Below are positions 16,434 through 25,173 of a stretch of DNA of 64,000 bases, piece after piece (position 1 is the first letter of the stretch; each line of letters opens with the position of its first letter). Source of the DNA: Paenibacillus sp. GM2 (GTDB taxonomy: Bacteria > Bacillota > Bacilli > Paenibacillales > Paenibacillaceae); NCBI RefSeq assembly GCF_900069005.2, contig NZ_LN831279.1, positions 2,388,930 through 2,452,929 of the forward strand, in the 5' to 3' direction. A program made the position numbers and the translations under genes. Under the pieces are notes generated by a model. It saw only the letters and a list, made by a program, of their open reading frames with translations, did no database searches and was not told the origin of the DNA.

Positions 16434-16488
16434 CTAGACTACTCTCTCAGCTAAACTCAGCTCTGCTCATCTCAACTCTACTTAGCTC
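16434..16488 (-). promoter_or_regulatory. TRAP (MtrB) RNA-binding site, eleven triplets
   Basis: Starting at 16488 on the minus strand there are nine triplets at an exact 5-base period (GAG, AAG, five GAG, TAG, GAG), then two TAG triplets at 16441-16439 and 16436-16434. Eleven GAG/UAG-type triplets with 2-base spacers is the known binding pattern of the 11-subunit TRAP ring. The mtrB gene is in the same window at 26855. Confidence 0.88.
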
Positions 16489-16519
16489 AATAAACATTCT
16501 TAACCAAAATCTTAAAGTT

Positions 16520-16548
16520 AATATACATGATTCTTTACAAGTTGGCAA
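16520..16548 (-). promoter_or_regulatory. SigmaA-type promoter of the trp operon
   Basis: TTGCCA (16548-16543) and TATATT (16525-16520) are 17 bases apart on the minus strand, just after the aroH stop and about 30 bases before the first TRAP triplet. Confidence 0.7.
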
Positions 16549-16588
16549 CTTTCTTTTTTTGCCTAAACCAGACATCATTATCCGGGCA

Positions 16589-16960
16589 CTAAGCTTGCGT
16601 GCTGATATCGGGGCGAAGGCTTCTCGCCTCATTCATATAGATATGCTTCATTTCCCGCTGCGTTTTATTCGTATTTACATGAATCAACAGTCGGATGCAT
16701 CTCGGAAGCGCGTTCTTGACCGGAATTTCGGTCGAACACATCAGCGGAACCATATCCCAGCCCTGCAGCACACGAATTGCCTTGGCGGGAAATGCGGCAT
16801 CAAGATCCGGCGTAACGGTGATCCAGACACTGCAAATATCCTCAGGCAATATCTCGTTGGCAGCGACGACCTTCTTCAATAGCTCTGCTGTAGCGTCCAA
16901 AATTTCCTGTTCCTCGTTATGAGCTACCGTCGTTGCTCCGCGGATGCCGCGATTATACAT
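16589..16960 (-). CDS. aroH: Chorismate mutase, AroH type
   Basis: A 123-residue trimeric-type monofunctional chorismate mutase, closely patterned on B. subtilis Aro[10 protein letters not shown] at the start (catalytic Arg), [14 protein letters not shown] in the middle, CIRLLIHV (Arg about 90), and [14 protein letters not shown] at the C-terminus. It turns chorismate into prephenate for Phe and Tyr. It overlaps aroB by 8 bases and is the last gene of the aroC-aroB-aroH transcript. Confidence 0.95.
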   Translation of the reverse strand: MYNRGIRGATTVAHNEEQEILDATAELLKKVVAANEILPEDICSVWITVTPDLDAAFPAKAIRVLQGWDMVPLMCSTEIPVKNALPRCIRLLIHVNTNKTQREMKHIYMNEARSLRPDISTQA

Positions 16961-18056
16961 TCTGTCTTTCCCCTTTCAATTCCGCGATAACCCGGCGCAC
17001 CTCGTCTAGCGTTACATCGGAGACGATCTCTACCTTTCCGAGTTGAACCGGGAGTACGAATACAATTTTGTTCTCTGTAAACTTCTTATCATGCATCATG
17101 GCCGAGATCAGCTGCTCTTCCTCCAAATGCTCTGGCATGGCTGTGGGAAGTCCGAATCCTCGCAGAAGCTCTACAGTCCTCTCATATAACGCTGCCTCTC
17201 TGCCGCGATGAACGGCAATCAGAGCCGCTGCAGCCATCCCTATGGAGATGGCCTCGCCGTGCAAATACTCGCCATAACCTCCGGTGGCCTCAATCGCATG
17301 ACCAAGCGTATGGCCGAGATTGAGGATCGCGCGCAGTCCCTGCTCCCGCTCGTCAGCCGCTACAACCTTCGCTTTAATCTCACAGCCCTGGATCAGACCA
17401 TATTCCAGTGCTTCCGTGTCCAATGACAGCAATTTTCCCGCATTGTCCCCGCACCAGTCGGCGAACTGCTGATCCCAGATCAAGCCATGCTTCACCATCT
17501 CGGACAAGCCTGCGCGAACCTCACGATCCGGCAGGGTCTGCAATGAACTGACATCATAGAGAACCATCTCAGGCTGATAGAAGGCACCGATCATGTTTTT
17601 AGCCAGACGGTGATTGACCGCTACCTTCCCGCCAACGCTGCTGTCATGAGCCAGAATGGTCGTTGGCATCTGTATAAAGTTTACCCCGCGCATGTAAGAA
17701 GCAGCCACGAATCCCGCCAAATCGCCAACCACACCGCCTCCGAGAGCTACAACGGAAGATTTCCGATCCAGACCGCTCTCAATCGCCGTCGTCATGACTT
17801 CCTCAAATACGGCTAGTGATTTGGAAGGCTCTCCGGCCTCGACAATGTGATGAATGGTCCGGTAACCGCTCGACTGCAATGAGGCTTCAACCTTCTGCAA
17901 ATGCAGCGGCGCCACATGCGTATCTGTAACGATCAGCACCGGGCTCTTCTTCGTTAATCCATGACGCTCAAAATAAGCGCCTGCTTGCTCCAGCAAACCT
18001 CCGCCAATATAGATCGGGTAAGATCGATCGCCCAAATCTACTTCCAGCGTTCTCAT
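16953..18056 (-). CDS. aroB: 3-dehydroquinate synthase
   Basis: A 367-residue NAD-dependent, metal-binding enzyme, second step of the shikimate pathway. The NAD loop [21 protein letters not shown] (about 100-120), the [17 protein letters not shown] segment, KHGLIWD and the metal site in [12 protein letters not shown] (about 245-256) and HGEAISIGM are all visible. Its start overlaps the aroC stop by one base, and its end overlaps aroH. Confidence 0.97.
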   Translation of the reverse strand: MRTLEVDLGDRSYPIYIGGGLLEQAGAYFERHGLTKKSPVLIVTDTHVAPLHLQKVEASLQSSGYRTIHHIVEAGEPSKSLAVFEEVMTTAIESGLDRKSSVVALGGGVVGDLAGFVAASYMRGVNFIQMPTTILAHDSSVGGKVAVNHRLAKNMIGAFYQPEMVLYDVSSLQTLPDREVRAGLSEMVKHGLIWDQQFADWCGDNAGKLLSLDTEALEYGLIQGCEIKAKVVAADEREQGLRAILNLGHTLGHAIEATGGYGEYLHGEAISIGMAAAALIAVHRGREAALYERTVELLRGFGLPTAMPEHLEEEQLISAMMHDKKFTENKIVFVLPVQLGKVEIVSDVTLDEVRRVIAELKGERQNV

Positions 18057-19225
18057 TAGTAGGCCTCCAATTGAGCCAGGTAGCCCTTGTAGTTGCGCTC
18101 AATCTCTTCGATGGAGTCGCCGCCGAATTTCTCAAGGAAAGCCTTCGCCACTTCCCAAGCTACAACATGCTCCAGCACTACGCTCGCCGCGGGTACAGCA
18201 CATGCATCCGAGCGTTCCACCTGAGCGGTAAATGGCTCCTTCGTATCAATATCAATGCTCTGCAGCGGCTTATAAAGCGTCGGGATCGGCTTCATGACCC
18301 CACGTACAACAATCGGCATGCCGTTCGTCATCCCGCCTTCGAAGCCGCCAAGGCGATTGCTTGCCCGATAGTATCCGCGCTCCTCGCTGTACAGAATCTC
18401 ATCATGCACCTGGGAACCAGGTATTGTGCCCGCTTCAAAGCCGATGCCGATCTCCACGCCTTTGAAGGCATTAATCGACATCACCGCTTGAGCGATACGC
18501 CCATCAAGCTTGCGGTCATATTGCACATGACTGCCAAGTCCAACTGGCACGCCTTCAACGATACATTCAACGATCCCGCCGATCGAATCGCCTTCGGCCT
18601 TAATTTTATCGATGTATTCCTCCATCTTCTTCTCTGTAGCCTTATCCGCTACCCGGACAGAGGATTGTTCAGTGATCTCTATCAGCTCATCCAGAGACAA
18701 ATGATGGGGCGGAGCTTCGATCTCGCCGATCCTCTTCACCTGACCGCCGATTTTAATGCCAAAGCGGCCCAGGAATTGCTTGGCGATCGCCCCAACAGCA
18801 ACACGTACTGCGGTCTCACGTGCACTGGAGCGTTCCAGCACATTGCGCAGATCCTTCAGATCATATTTGAGCCCGCCATTCAAGTCAGCGTGACCCGGAC
18901 GAGGACGATGAACACGACGTTTCTCTTCGTCAGTGCCTTCAACAGGCTTAATATTCATAATGTTTCGCCAATGCGTCCAATCATTATTCTCTACTACGAC
19001 AGCGACAGGCGCTCCGGTCGTATATCCATGGCGAACGCCACCAACAATAGCCGCGGTATCTTTCTCGATTTGCATCCGTCTGCCACGGCCATAGCCCTTC
19101 TGACGACGGGCAAGCTCATTATTAAGCGCCTCAAAATCCAGATGCAGATTGCTGGGCAATCCCTCGATAATAGCAGTCAACTGAGGACCATGTGTCTCCC
19201 CAGCCGTTAAATAACGCAAACTCAT
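18056..19225 (-). CDS. aroC: Chorismate synthase
   Basis: A 389-residue FMN-dependent enzyme (called AroF in B. subtilis) that forms chorismate from EPSP. The family signatures [16 protein letters not shown] at the N-terminus, [30 protein letters not shown] (about 108-137, catalytic His) and [17 protein letters not shown] in the C-terminal half are present. First gene of the aro transcript, with a promoter at 19288-19317. Confidence 0.97.
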   Translation of the reverse strand: MSLRYLTAGETHGPQLTAIIEGLPSNLHLDFEALNNELARRQKGYGRGRRMQIEKDTAAIVGGVRHGYTTGAPVAVVVENNDWTHWRNIMNIKPVEGTDEEKRRVHRPRPGHADLNGGLKYDLKDLRNVLERSSARETAVRVAVGAIAKQFLGRFGIKIGGQVKRIGEIEAPPHHLSLDELIEITEQSSVRVADKATEKKMEEYIDKIKAEGDSIGGIVECIVEGVPVGLGSHVQYDRKLDGRIAQAVMSINAFKGVEIGIGFEAGTIPGSQVHDEILYSEERGYYRASNRLGGFEGGMTNGMPIVVRGVMKPIPTLYKPLQSIDIDTKEPFTAQVERSDACAVPAASVVLEHVVAWEVAKAFLEKFGGDSIEEIERNYKGYLAQLEAY

Positions 19226-19287
19226 GCTGCGTTCCCCCTTTAAACTGTTAAACTGTAAAGAACTAAAATCCGATAATTACTCTGCTC

Positions 19288-19317
19288 ATTATAGTATATG
19301 ATCTTTCCTTTTGACAA
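19288..19317 (-). promoter_or_regulatory. SigmaA-type promoter of aroC-aroB-aroH
   Basis: TTGTCA (19317-19312) and a perfect TATAAT (19293-19288) on the minus strand, 18 bases apart, about 63 bases upstream of aroC. Confidence 0.6.
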
Positions 19318-19468
19318 GAAAACCGTAAGCCGCGAAGGCTCAACCGGATCAAAGTTAGATTCTATTCTAGCATCTCAATCGAAATGTGACTATATAGGAG
19401 ATAAATTCTTACAGCTAAAGCAAAAACGCACCCCCTCCTGAATCACAGAAGGATGATGCGCTTTCGTA

Positions 19469-19645
19469 TTATTTCGTTGCCGACTGTCTATGCCCTGCGG
19501 TCGCAGAAGAATGCCGATACAGCTCTTCTGTACTGTCTGTAAGCAGATCTTCGAGCTGCCGACGCTCAATCCCGAGCACCTGAGCACATTCCTGTGCGGT
19601 AAGAAACCCGCGGCGATATGCGTTAATTACCTTCCTCTTGTCCAT
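19469..19645 (-). CDS. Small HTH-like protein (58 aa), unknown
   Basis: A 58-residue protein with the helical pattern MDKRKVINAYRRGFLTAQEC AQVLGIERRQLEDLL, which reads like a helix-turn-helix (a turn at GFLTAQECAQVLGI). The C-terminus is polar. The ATG at 19643-19645 has GGAGGT 7 bases upstream; the longer frame to 19720 lacks support. It lies between cheR and aroC on the same strand. A weak terminator-like hairpin (about 19430-19465) follows. Function unknown. Confidence 0.65.
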   Translation of the reverse strand: MDKRKVINAYRRGFLTAQECAQVLGIERRQLEDLLTDSTEELYRHSSATAGHRQSATK

Positions 19646-19679
19646 AAGCTGACCTCCACGAGATACCTGATCGTTCGTG

Positions 19680-19701
19680 TTCAAAAGCGGACTTTTTGAA
19701 C
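19680..19701. repeat. Short inverted repeat, AAAAAGTCC family (copy a)
   Basis: TTCAAAAGCGGACTTTTTGAA is a compact inverted repeat lying upstream of the 58-aa gene. Its right half (AGCGGACTTTTTGAACTGCATCT) closely matches the end of the element at 44862-44987 (AGCGGGCTTTTTGAGCTTCATCT). Confidence 0.55.
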
Positions 19702-19756
19702 TGCATCTGTTACTTCTCATTATCGGACAAGAGCATCAGGAATATACTGCGTGGGA

Positions 19757-20587
19757 TCAAGCTTTTTTGCGGTAGAAGAAAGTCTCTGAAGTCTCCAGAT
19801 CATATTGCCCCGGCGAGAAGATCTGCTCGGTGCTGCCAACGAAGAGGACCCCTCCCGGTCGTAACGCCTGGGCAAATTTATGGTACAGATCATGCTTCGC
19901 CTCTTCGGTGAAGTAGATCATTACATTGCGGCATACGATCAGATCAAAGCCTTCCTCAAAAGAATCGGCCAGCAGATTTTGCTTCTTGAAGGTGACCTGC
20001 TTCTTCAGACCTTCGTCGAACCGATACATCATGCCGTCCTGGGTAAAGTACCGCTTGCTCACCTCGGCCGGAACATCCTTCAGCGAGCGTTCCAGGTATA
20101 GGCCTTGCGCCGCTTTGGATAACGCCCCTTCATCAATATCCGTGGCCAATAGATATGTACTTTGCAGCAGCCCTTGATCAGCAAGGATCATTGCCAAGGT
20201 ATAAGGCTCTTCCCCCGTTGAACAAGCAGCGCTCCATATTCTCATTCGTGATCTCCCGTTGCTGAGCACGGGCAGCACCTTATCGCGGAGCACCTCCCAG
20301 CGGTTCGGGTTGCGCCAGAATTCAGATACATTGATCGTCATCTTATCCAGAAACTCATAAAACAGAGTTTTGTTATCCATCATCGCCTTGAAAAAGGAAG
20401 TGAAGCTGGAGTATCCGTTTTTGTTGCGCAGCGTTGTCAGACGGCGTTTCATTTGCGCTTCTTTGTACTGGGCCAAATCGATGCCTGTACTATGCTTTAC
20501 ATTCTGAATGAATCCCGCATAATCGGCAGCATCATAATCTGACGATTCTGTCTGCAGCGCGCCAAATCCGATTTTATTTATATCCAT
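19757..20587 (-). CDS. cheR: Chemotaxis protein methyltransferase CheR
   Basis: A 276-residue SAM-dependent enzyme that methylates glutamates of chemoreceptors. An N-terminal helical domain (about 20-85, [20 protein letters not shown]) is followed by the catalytic domain with [17 protein letters not shown] loop [18 protein letters not shown] (about 115-132), and [13 protein letters not shown]. The order ndk-cheR-aroC is as in B. subtilis. It overlaps ndk by 10 bases, so the start could lie a few codons inside. Confidence 0.95.
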   Translation of the reverse strand: MDINKIGFGALQTESSDYDAADYAGFIQNVKHSTGIDLAQYKEAQMKRRLTTLRNKNGYSSFTSFFKAMMDNKTLFYEFLDKMTINVSEFWRNPNRWEVLRDKVLPVLSNGRSRMRIWSAACSTGEEPYTLAMILADQGLLQSTYLLATDIDEGALSKAAQGLYLERSLKDVPAEVSKRYFTQDGMMYRFDEGLKKQVTFKKQNLLADSFEEGFDLIVCRNVMIYFTEEAKHDLYHKFAQALRPGGVLFVGSTEQIFSPGQYDLETSETFFYRKKA

Positions 20588-21021
20588 GAGTCAATCGTCT
20601 TCTGATATCCCGGTAATTCTTCCGACTCGAAGAAGTTAGCGATCTCCCGCTCAGCACTCTCCGGGCTATCCGAGCCATGAATCAAATTAAATGGCGTGTG
20701 AGCCGCAAAATCACCGCGAATCGTACCTGGAAGCGCCTCTGTCACCTTGGTCTTACCGATAACGAGCCTTGACAAAGCGATTACATCATCGCCCTCCCAG
20801 ACCATAGCGAACACAGGACCGGACGTAATAAAGTCAACCAATTCACCAAAGAAGCTCTTGCCTTCATGCTCGGCATAATGACGTTTAGCTTGCTCTTCAG
20901 TAACTAGAACCAGCTTACCGGCAACCAATTTGAACCCCTTGTCTTCAAATCTGCTAACGATTCTACCAATGAGTCCGCGCTGTACACCATCCGGTTTTAC
21001 CATTAAAAAAGTTCGTTCCAA
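20578..21021 (-). CDS. ndk: Nucleoside diphosphate kinase
   Basis: A 147-residue enzyme that moves the gamma phosphate of ATP to other NDPs. [18 protein letters not shown] at the start and the catalytic histidine in [16 protein letters not shown] (about residue 115) are exact family features. Length is normal. Confidence 0.98.
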   Translation of the reverse strand: MERTFLMVKPDGVQRGLIGRIVSRFEDKGFKLVAGKLVLVTEEQAKRHYAEHEGKSFFGELVDFITSGPVFAMVWEGDDVIALSRLVIGKTKVTEALPGTIRGDFAAHTPFNLIHGSDSPESAEREIANFFESEELPGYQKTIDSWI

Positions 21022-21125
21022 GGCAATCTCCCCCGATTTTTACATTGTCATTCTACATGAAAAAATTTATAGATAGCGGTTTCATTGGTATTTTAACAGA
21101 AAAATGGCGTTCCGTTAAGTAGTAT

Positions 21126-22100
21126 TCAATAGGTGCGCCTGTTAATAAATAAAGCGATTTCCTTCAGATGCGCTCTTGGCTTCATTTCCGGCAAGCCCGC
21201 CAAAGCATTCATCGCTTTATCAATAAAGCGGTCGGCCAACTGCTCCGCACGGGTAATTCCCTGACTTGAGACGATCATATCGATCGCTTTGGACACGCTG
21301 CCGCTTCCATCGCCAGCATGAATTCCGCGGATCTCGGCAAGCAGCGGCTCCCGAAGCTTCTCTTCCTGCAGCGCATAGATGACTGGCAAAGTGATGTTGC
21401 CCTGCCTCATATCACTGCCCGGTGGCTTGCCAATGGTCTTCTCTGTTCCGCATAGATCAAGCAGGTCATCGCGAATTTGAAAAGCCATACCGACATTATA
21501 GCCATATTGGTACAGCAGCGAGTGGATCTCTTTGGGAGCCTCGGCAGCGAGCGCACCCAGCTGACAGCTGATTGCGATAAGAAGTGCCGTCTTACGGCGA
21601 ATTCTTAGCAAGTAATTACGCACCGATTGCTCCGTATTAAAAAAATCACGGATCTGCTCCATCTCGCCAATCGACATTTGTACCATCGCTTTGGCAAGGG
21701 TCCGGTGAATCTCCGGATTTTTCAGCTCTGTAGCCATCATCAAAGCCCTGGCGTATATGTAATCGCCGGTATACATTGCAATTCTGTTGTCCCATTTCGC
21801 CTTGACGGTAGGCTTGCCGCGACGTGTTCCAGCATCGTCGATAACATCGTCATGGACGAGAGAGGCGGAATGGATCAATTCCAGCGGGACAGCCACATGC
21901 TGCAGCTTCTCGAGATCATATTGTCCGAACTTTCCGCCAAGCAAGACAAATACAGGGCGAAGCCGCTTACCGCCCGCCTTCAGCAAATGAAGGCTCGTCT
22001 CACTCAGCAGTTCATCCCCGCCTTCAATACTTTTGTAGAGCTGCCGTTCAATAAAATCCATATCCTTTTTCAGCGCGCCGAAAATGTCTATTAGCTTCAT
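21126..22100 (-). CDS. hepT: Heptaprenyl diphosphate synthase component II
   Basis: A 324-residue trans-prenyltransferase, the catalytic subunit that makes the C35 side chain of menaquinone-7. The first Asp-rich motif DDVIDDAGTRRG (about 84-95) and the second, RDDLLDLCG (about 210), are intact, with GGKRLRP upstream. It works with HepS (25174). It overlaps the mqnA stop by 4 bases. Confidence 0.95.
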   Translation of the reverse strand: MKLIDIFGALKKDMDFIERQLYKSIEGGDELLSETSLHLLKAGGKRLRPVFVLLGGKFGQYDLEKLQHVAVPLELIHSASLVHDDVIDDAGTRRGKPTVKAKWDNRIAMYTGDYIYARALMMATELKNPEIHRTLAKAMVQMSIGEMEQIRDFFNTEQSVRNYLLRIRRKTALLIAISCQLGALAAEAPKEIHSLLYQYGYNVGMAFQIRDDLLDLCGTEKTIGKPPGSDMRQGNITLPVIYALQEEKLREPLLAEIRGIHAGDGSGSVSKAIDMIVSSQGITRAEQLADRFIDKAMNALAGLPEMKPRAHLKEIALFINRRTY

Positions 22101-22963
22101 TCTTTCACCCGTGTCAGCATATTCTCATTCCATACATGGATATGTACCTTGTGCTTCAGCAGCCCCATCTCATAGGCGTAAGAGAAGTACAAGGCTAACC
22201 CGTTCTGCATCTGCTCAGTAAAATCATAGCACAAATTGTTAAAATAATGACGCCAGTAATCGCGAGTGCCCCCAATTTCCCTGCATGCCTCTTCAACCAG
22301 CGAAGACAGATCGCTTAAGCTTCTGCGCTTGCTTTCATGGAAAGCACGGCTCACCTCGGCAAGCAATTCAGGCCGATTCTCGGCGAATGATTTCTGAACC
22401 GCCCATACGGCAAACGTCATTCCATACCCTGTCCATCGTTTCCAGACTTCCCCTAAATCCGTAACGATAAACTCCCGATTGTGCCAGGAGGCTGAAATCG
22501 CGTTGTCCCCAATCAGCAGAGCGGCGTCGCTGTTCGCCATCATAAGATCCAGATCAGGCTCGCTATCCCAATAGGTTGGGCTTCCCCCATATGCTTTCTC
22601 CATAATGATCTTCAATAAGTTTACCGAGGTCGCCGAAGTGTTCGTTAACGCGATCACTCCGTTCCGAATTTGTTCCGGCGGCTTGCGTGAGAAGAGCAAA
22701 ATGGAATTTACCGGGCCGTTGGAGCTAACCGACAGCTCCGGCAGCAGAACGAACTGTTCCGCACCGTAACCAAAAGCAAAGGAGGAGACCGGCGAGATGT
22801 CCAGCGACCCTTCAAGCATCCTACGATTTAGTAAAGACGGTACTTCCGTAACGAGACTTGCCTTCTGCGAAAGGGCATCAGGCTTAAAGTGATGGAACAT
22901 CGGCCAGCAGTTCGTATATTTGATTTTGCCGATGAGGATGTCGTCATTTTCCCGCTTGTTCAT
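22097..22963 (-). CDS. mqnA: Chorismate dehydratase of the futalosine pathway
   Basis: A 288-residue periplasmic-binding-protein-like fold enzyme. IGKIKYTNCWPMFHHF near the start, EVPSLLNRRMLEGSLDISPVSSF (about 40-63) and LIGDNAI are typical of MqnA, which makes 3-enolpyruvylbenzoate from chorismate in the futalosine (alternative) menaquinone route. An ATG at 22961-22963 after GGGGGGAT is preferred to a longer frame. Neighbours ubiX, mqnP, menG, hepS and hepT support the assignment. The other mqn genes (B-E) are not in the window. Confidence 0.88.
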   Translation of the reverse strand: MNKRENDDILIGKIKYTNCWPMFHHFKPDALSQKASLVTEVPSLLNRRMLEGSLDISPVSSFAFGYGAEQFVLLPELSVSSNGPVNSILLFSRKPPEQIRNGVIALTNTSATSVNLLKIIMEKAYGGSPTYWDSEPDLDLMMANSDAALLIGDNAISASWHNREFIVTDLGEVWKRWTGYGMTFAVWAVQKSFAENRPELLAEVSRAFHESKRRSLSDLSSLVEEACREIGGTRDYWRHYFNNLCYDFTEQMQNGLALYFSYAYEMGLLKHKVHIHVWNENMLTRVKE

Positions 22964-23570
22964 TGTGATCCCCCCATCTCTTAAACAAGGCATGTTCGAT
23001 TCTTAGATTATCCAGAACCTTCCCTACCAGAAAAGACACTAAATCATCGATGCTGGTAGGACCGAAATAAAACGCCGGCATAGCAGGGATGATTCTTACT
23101 CCCAGCCTGGCCAGCTTCAACATATTCTCCAAATGAATGGCATGCAGCGGAGTCTCCCTTGGAACAAGCACGAGCGGACGAGCCTCTTTCAGCATAACAT
23201 CGGCCGCCCGCGCCATCAGGTTATCCGAGGTCCCATTAGCGATCGAAGACAAGGTGCCCATCGAGCAAGGCATCACAATCATGCCCTCTACCAGATAAGA
23301 CCCGCTGGCGATCGACGCCCCGATATCATTAATCGGATGATAGACACAATCTCCCTCATAGCCGCTAAAATGTTCTTCAATGAGACGGTTGCGATCGGAT
23401 ACATCCCAGCCAAGCTCCTCCTTGATCACCCGCCAGCCGGCATTGGAAACAACCAGATGCACATTATAACCAACCCCAAGCAAGGTTTGAATCAGCTTCA
23501 CCCCATAGATCGACCCGCTTGCTCCCGTGATGCCAACAACCATCGCTTTTCGTCTGTTCTGACTCATCAA
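22944..23570 (-). CDS. ubiX: Flavin prenyltransferase UbiX
   Basis: A 208-residue flavoprotein: VVGITGASGSIYGVKLIQTL at the N-terminus, VSNAGWRVI, and PCSMGTLSSIANGTSDNLMARAADVMLKE (about 105-135), then LVPRETPLHAIHLENM. It makes the prenylated FMN cofactor for UbiD-type decarboxylases; in futalosine-pathway organisms it is clustered with mqn genes. It overlaps both neighbours (mqnP by 4 bases). Confidence 0.93.
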   Translation of the reverse strand: MMSQNRRKAMVVGITGASGSIYGVKLIQTLLGVGYNVHLVVSNAGWRVIKEELGWDVSDRNRLIEEHFSGYEGDCVYHPINDIGASIASGSYLVEGMIVMPCSMGTLSSIANGTSDNLMARAADVMLKEARPLVLVPRETPLHAIHLENMLKLARLGVRIIPAMPAFYFGPTSIDDLVSFLVGKVLDNLRIEHALFKRWGDHNEQAGK

Positions 23571-24439
23571 TGGCTTTGCACCACCAAATCAATTAGCGTA
23601 AAGGTGAAGACGACGATACTCAATACTCCATTCATATTAAAAAATGCAGTTTGCAGACGGCTGAGATCCGTAGGAGACACAATATGATGCTCATAGAATA
23701 GAATCAGATAAGCGATAACCATACCTGCAATATACCACCAGCCGAGATTGGCCAGGAATAAGAGCAATACGAAACCAAGCGCAGTAGCAATATGGAATGC
23801 CTTAGCAATTTTGAGCGCGCCTGCAACGCCGAATCTCACCGGAATCGAGTGCAGACCTTCCTTCGCATCAAATTCAACATCCTGGCAAGCGTAAATAATA
23901 TCAAATCCGGCGATCCAGAAGGATATTGTCAGATAGAGGACCATAGCGGAGGCATCGACCTTGCCAGTTACGGCCGCCCAACCGCCCAGAGGAGCTAAGG
24001 CAACGGTAAGCCCAAGCACAACATGGCAGAGCCAAGTGAAGCGCTTCGTATAAGAATACAGTACCAGCATCACGACTGCGATCGGCAGCAGCTTCATAGA
24101 TAGCGGCTCCAGCTCCGCTGCGGCCCAGAACAATAATACAAAAGAGAAAATGATAAAGGCAATAACCTCGCCGATCTTCAACAGCCCTGCCGGTATGGCG
24201 CGCCCCTTGGTGCGCGGGTTCCTGGCATCGCTGACCCGGTCGATCAGACGATTCAACCCCATCGCTGCGCTGCGCGCTCCGAACATGGCCATAAGTACCC
24301 AACCGATCTGTGCCCAGGTTGGCAGCACATGGTTGATAGCCACCGAGCCGAGTAACGCCCCCATAAAAGCGAAGGGCAAGGCGAAAATCGTATGTTCAAA
24401 CTTGATCATCTGCAGAAATGTGATCGTCTTTTTTAGCAT
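23567..24439 (-). CDS. mqnP: Polyprenyltransferase of the UbiA family (MqnP)
   Basis: A 290-residue protein with about eight membrane helices. The first Asp-rich prenyl-diphosphate motif is NRLIDRVSDARNPRTKGR (about 63-80) and the second DIIYACQDVEFDAKEGLHSIPVRFG (about 180-205). It attaches the polyprenyl chain to the aromatic acid made by the futalosine route. The gene starts at the last base of menG and overlaps ubiX. Confidence 0.88.
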   Translation of the reverse strand: MLKKTITFLQMIKFEHTIFALPFAFMGALLGSVAINHVLPTWAQIGWVLMAMFGARSAAMGLNRLIDRVSDARNPRTKGRAIPAGLLKIGEVIAFIIFSFVLLFWAAAELEPLSMKLLPIAVVMLVLYSYTKRFTWLCHVVLGLTVALAPLGGWAAVTGKVDASAMVLYLTISFWIAGFDIIYACQDVEFDAKEGLHSIPVRFGVAGALKIAKAFHIATALGFVLLLFLANLGWWYIAGMVIAYLILFYEHHIVSPTDLSRLQTAFFNMNGVLSIVVFTFTLIDLVVQSH

Positions 24440-25158
24440 TATGGCGACTCCTTGATTCCAATGTGTAAAGCAGCTATGCCGCCGGTAAGAGGATAAGCCT
24501 CAACTCGTTCCAATCCCGTCTCGCGGAACGCTTCCTTAAGCTCCTCACGACCTGGGAACGAGGCCAGCGAGTCAGGCAGCCACTTGTATTGTTCATATCT
24601 CTTCGCCACCATCTTGCCTAGTAGCGGAAGCATCTTCTGAAAATAGAAATAATAAATGCCTTTGAACGGCTGCCAGGTCGGCTTGGACAGTTCCAGACAT
24701 ACGACCATGCCGCCTGGTTTCACGACGCGGCGCATTTCGCGCAGCACCTGATACAGATCCGGTACATTTCTAAGCCCAAATCCGATCGTTGCATAATCAA
24801 AGCTATTATCCTCGAACGGCAGCGCCATCGCATTCCCCTGTACGAGAGAAATCTTGTCACTGAGATTGCGATCGCTCACTTTCCTCCGTCCGAATTCCAG
24901 CATGTTCTCGCTGAAGTCGAGCCCGGTAATCTGCCCCCCGCTCGCCTCAGCCATACTGATCGTCCAGTCGCAAGTGCCGCAGCAGAGGTCGATCGCTGTA
25001 TTTCCCGGCTGCATATTCATTTTCTTCATCGTAAATTTACGCCATGCCTTATGGCGGCGGAAGCTTAGAAGATCGTTCATCATATCGTATTTGGGAGCGA
25101 TGCTCTCGAATACAGAGTGAACGAATTGTTCCTTCGGTTTGGAAGTAACGTTGTTCAT
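24439..25158 (-). CDS. menG: Demethylmenaquinone methyltransferase
   Basis: A 239-residue class I SAM methyltransferase (MenG/UbiE): VHSVFESIAPKYDMMNDLLSFRRHKAWR, then the SAM loop AIDLCCGTCDWTISMAEA (about 54-71), and GFGLRNVPDLYQVLREMRRVVKPGG. It carries out the last step of menaquinone synthesis. It stands between hepS and mqnP, as menG does between hepS and hepT in B. subtilis. Confidence 0.97.
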   Translation of the reverse strand: MNNVTSKPKEQFVHSVFESIAPKYDMMNDLLSFRRHKAWRKFTMKKMNMQPGNTAIDLCCGTCDWTISMAEASGGQITGLDFSENMLEFGRRKVSDRNLSDKISLVQGNAMALPFEDNSFDYATIGFGLRNVPDLYQVLREMRRVVKPGGMVVCLELSKPTWQPFKGIYYFYFQKMLPLLGKMVAKRYEQYKWLPDSLASFPGREELKEAFRETGLERVEAYPLTGGIAALHIGIKESP

Positions 25159-25173
25159 GTTCTGGGGATCACC

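Larger units (their letters stand above)
16203..16513 (-). promoter_or_regulatory. trp operon leader with long-range antiterminator
   Basis: The leader from the predicted start (about 16513) to the attenuator contains a TRAP site and an 11-bp complement: AAGTAGAGTTG (minus strand, 16483-16473, inside TRAP triplets 2-4) pairs with CAACCTCTACTT (16230-16219, the terminator's 5' arm) with one bulged base. Free leader could form this antiterminator; TRAP bound to tryptophan would block it and allow the terminator. The roughly 240 bases between the two strands are unusual. A 61-codon frame in the leader has no Trp codons and no clear ribosome site, and I do not count it as a gene. Confidence 0.8.

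Noticed and set aside
18071-19210. 379-codon plus-strand frame opposite aroC
   Set aside because: Antisense shadow of chorismate synthase.
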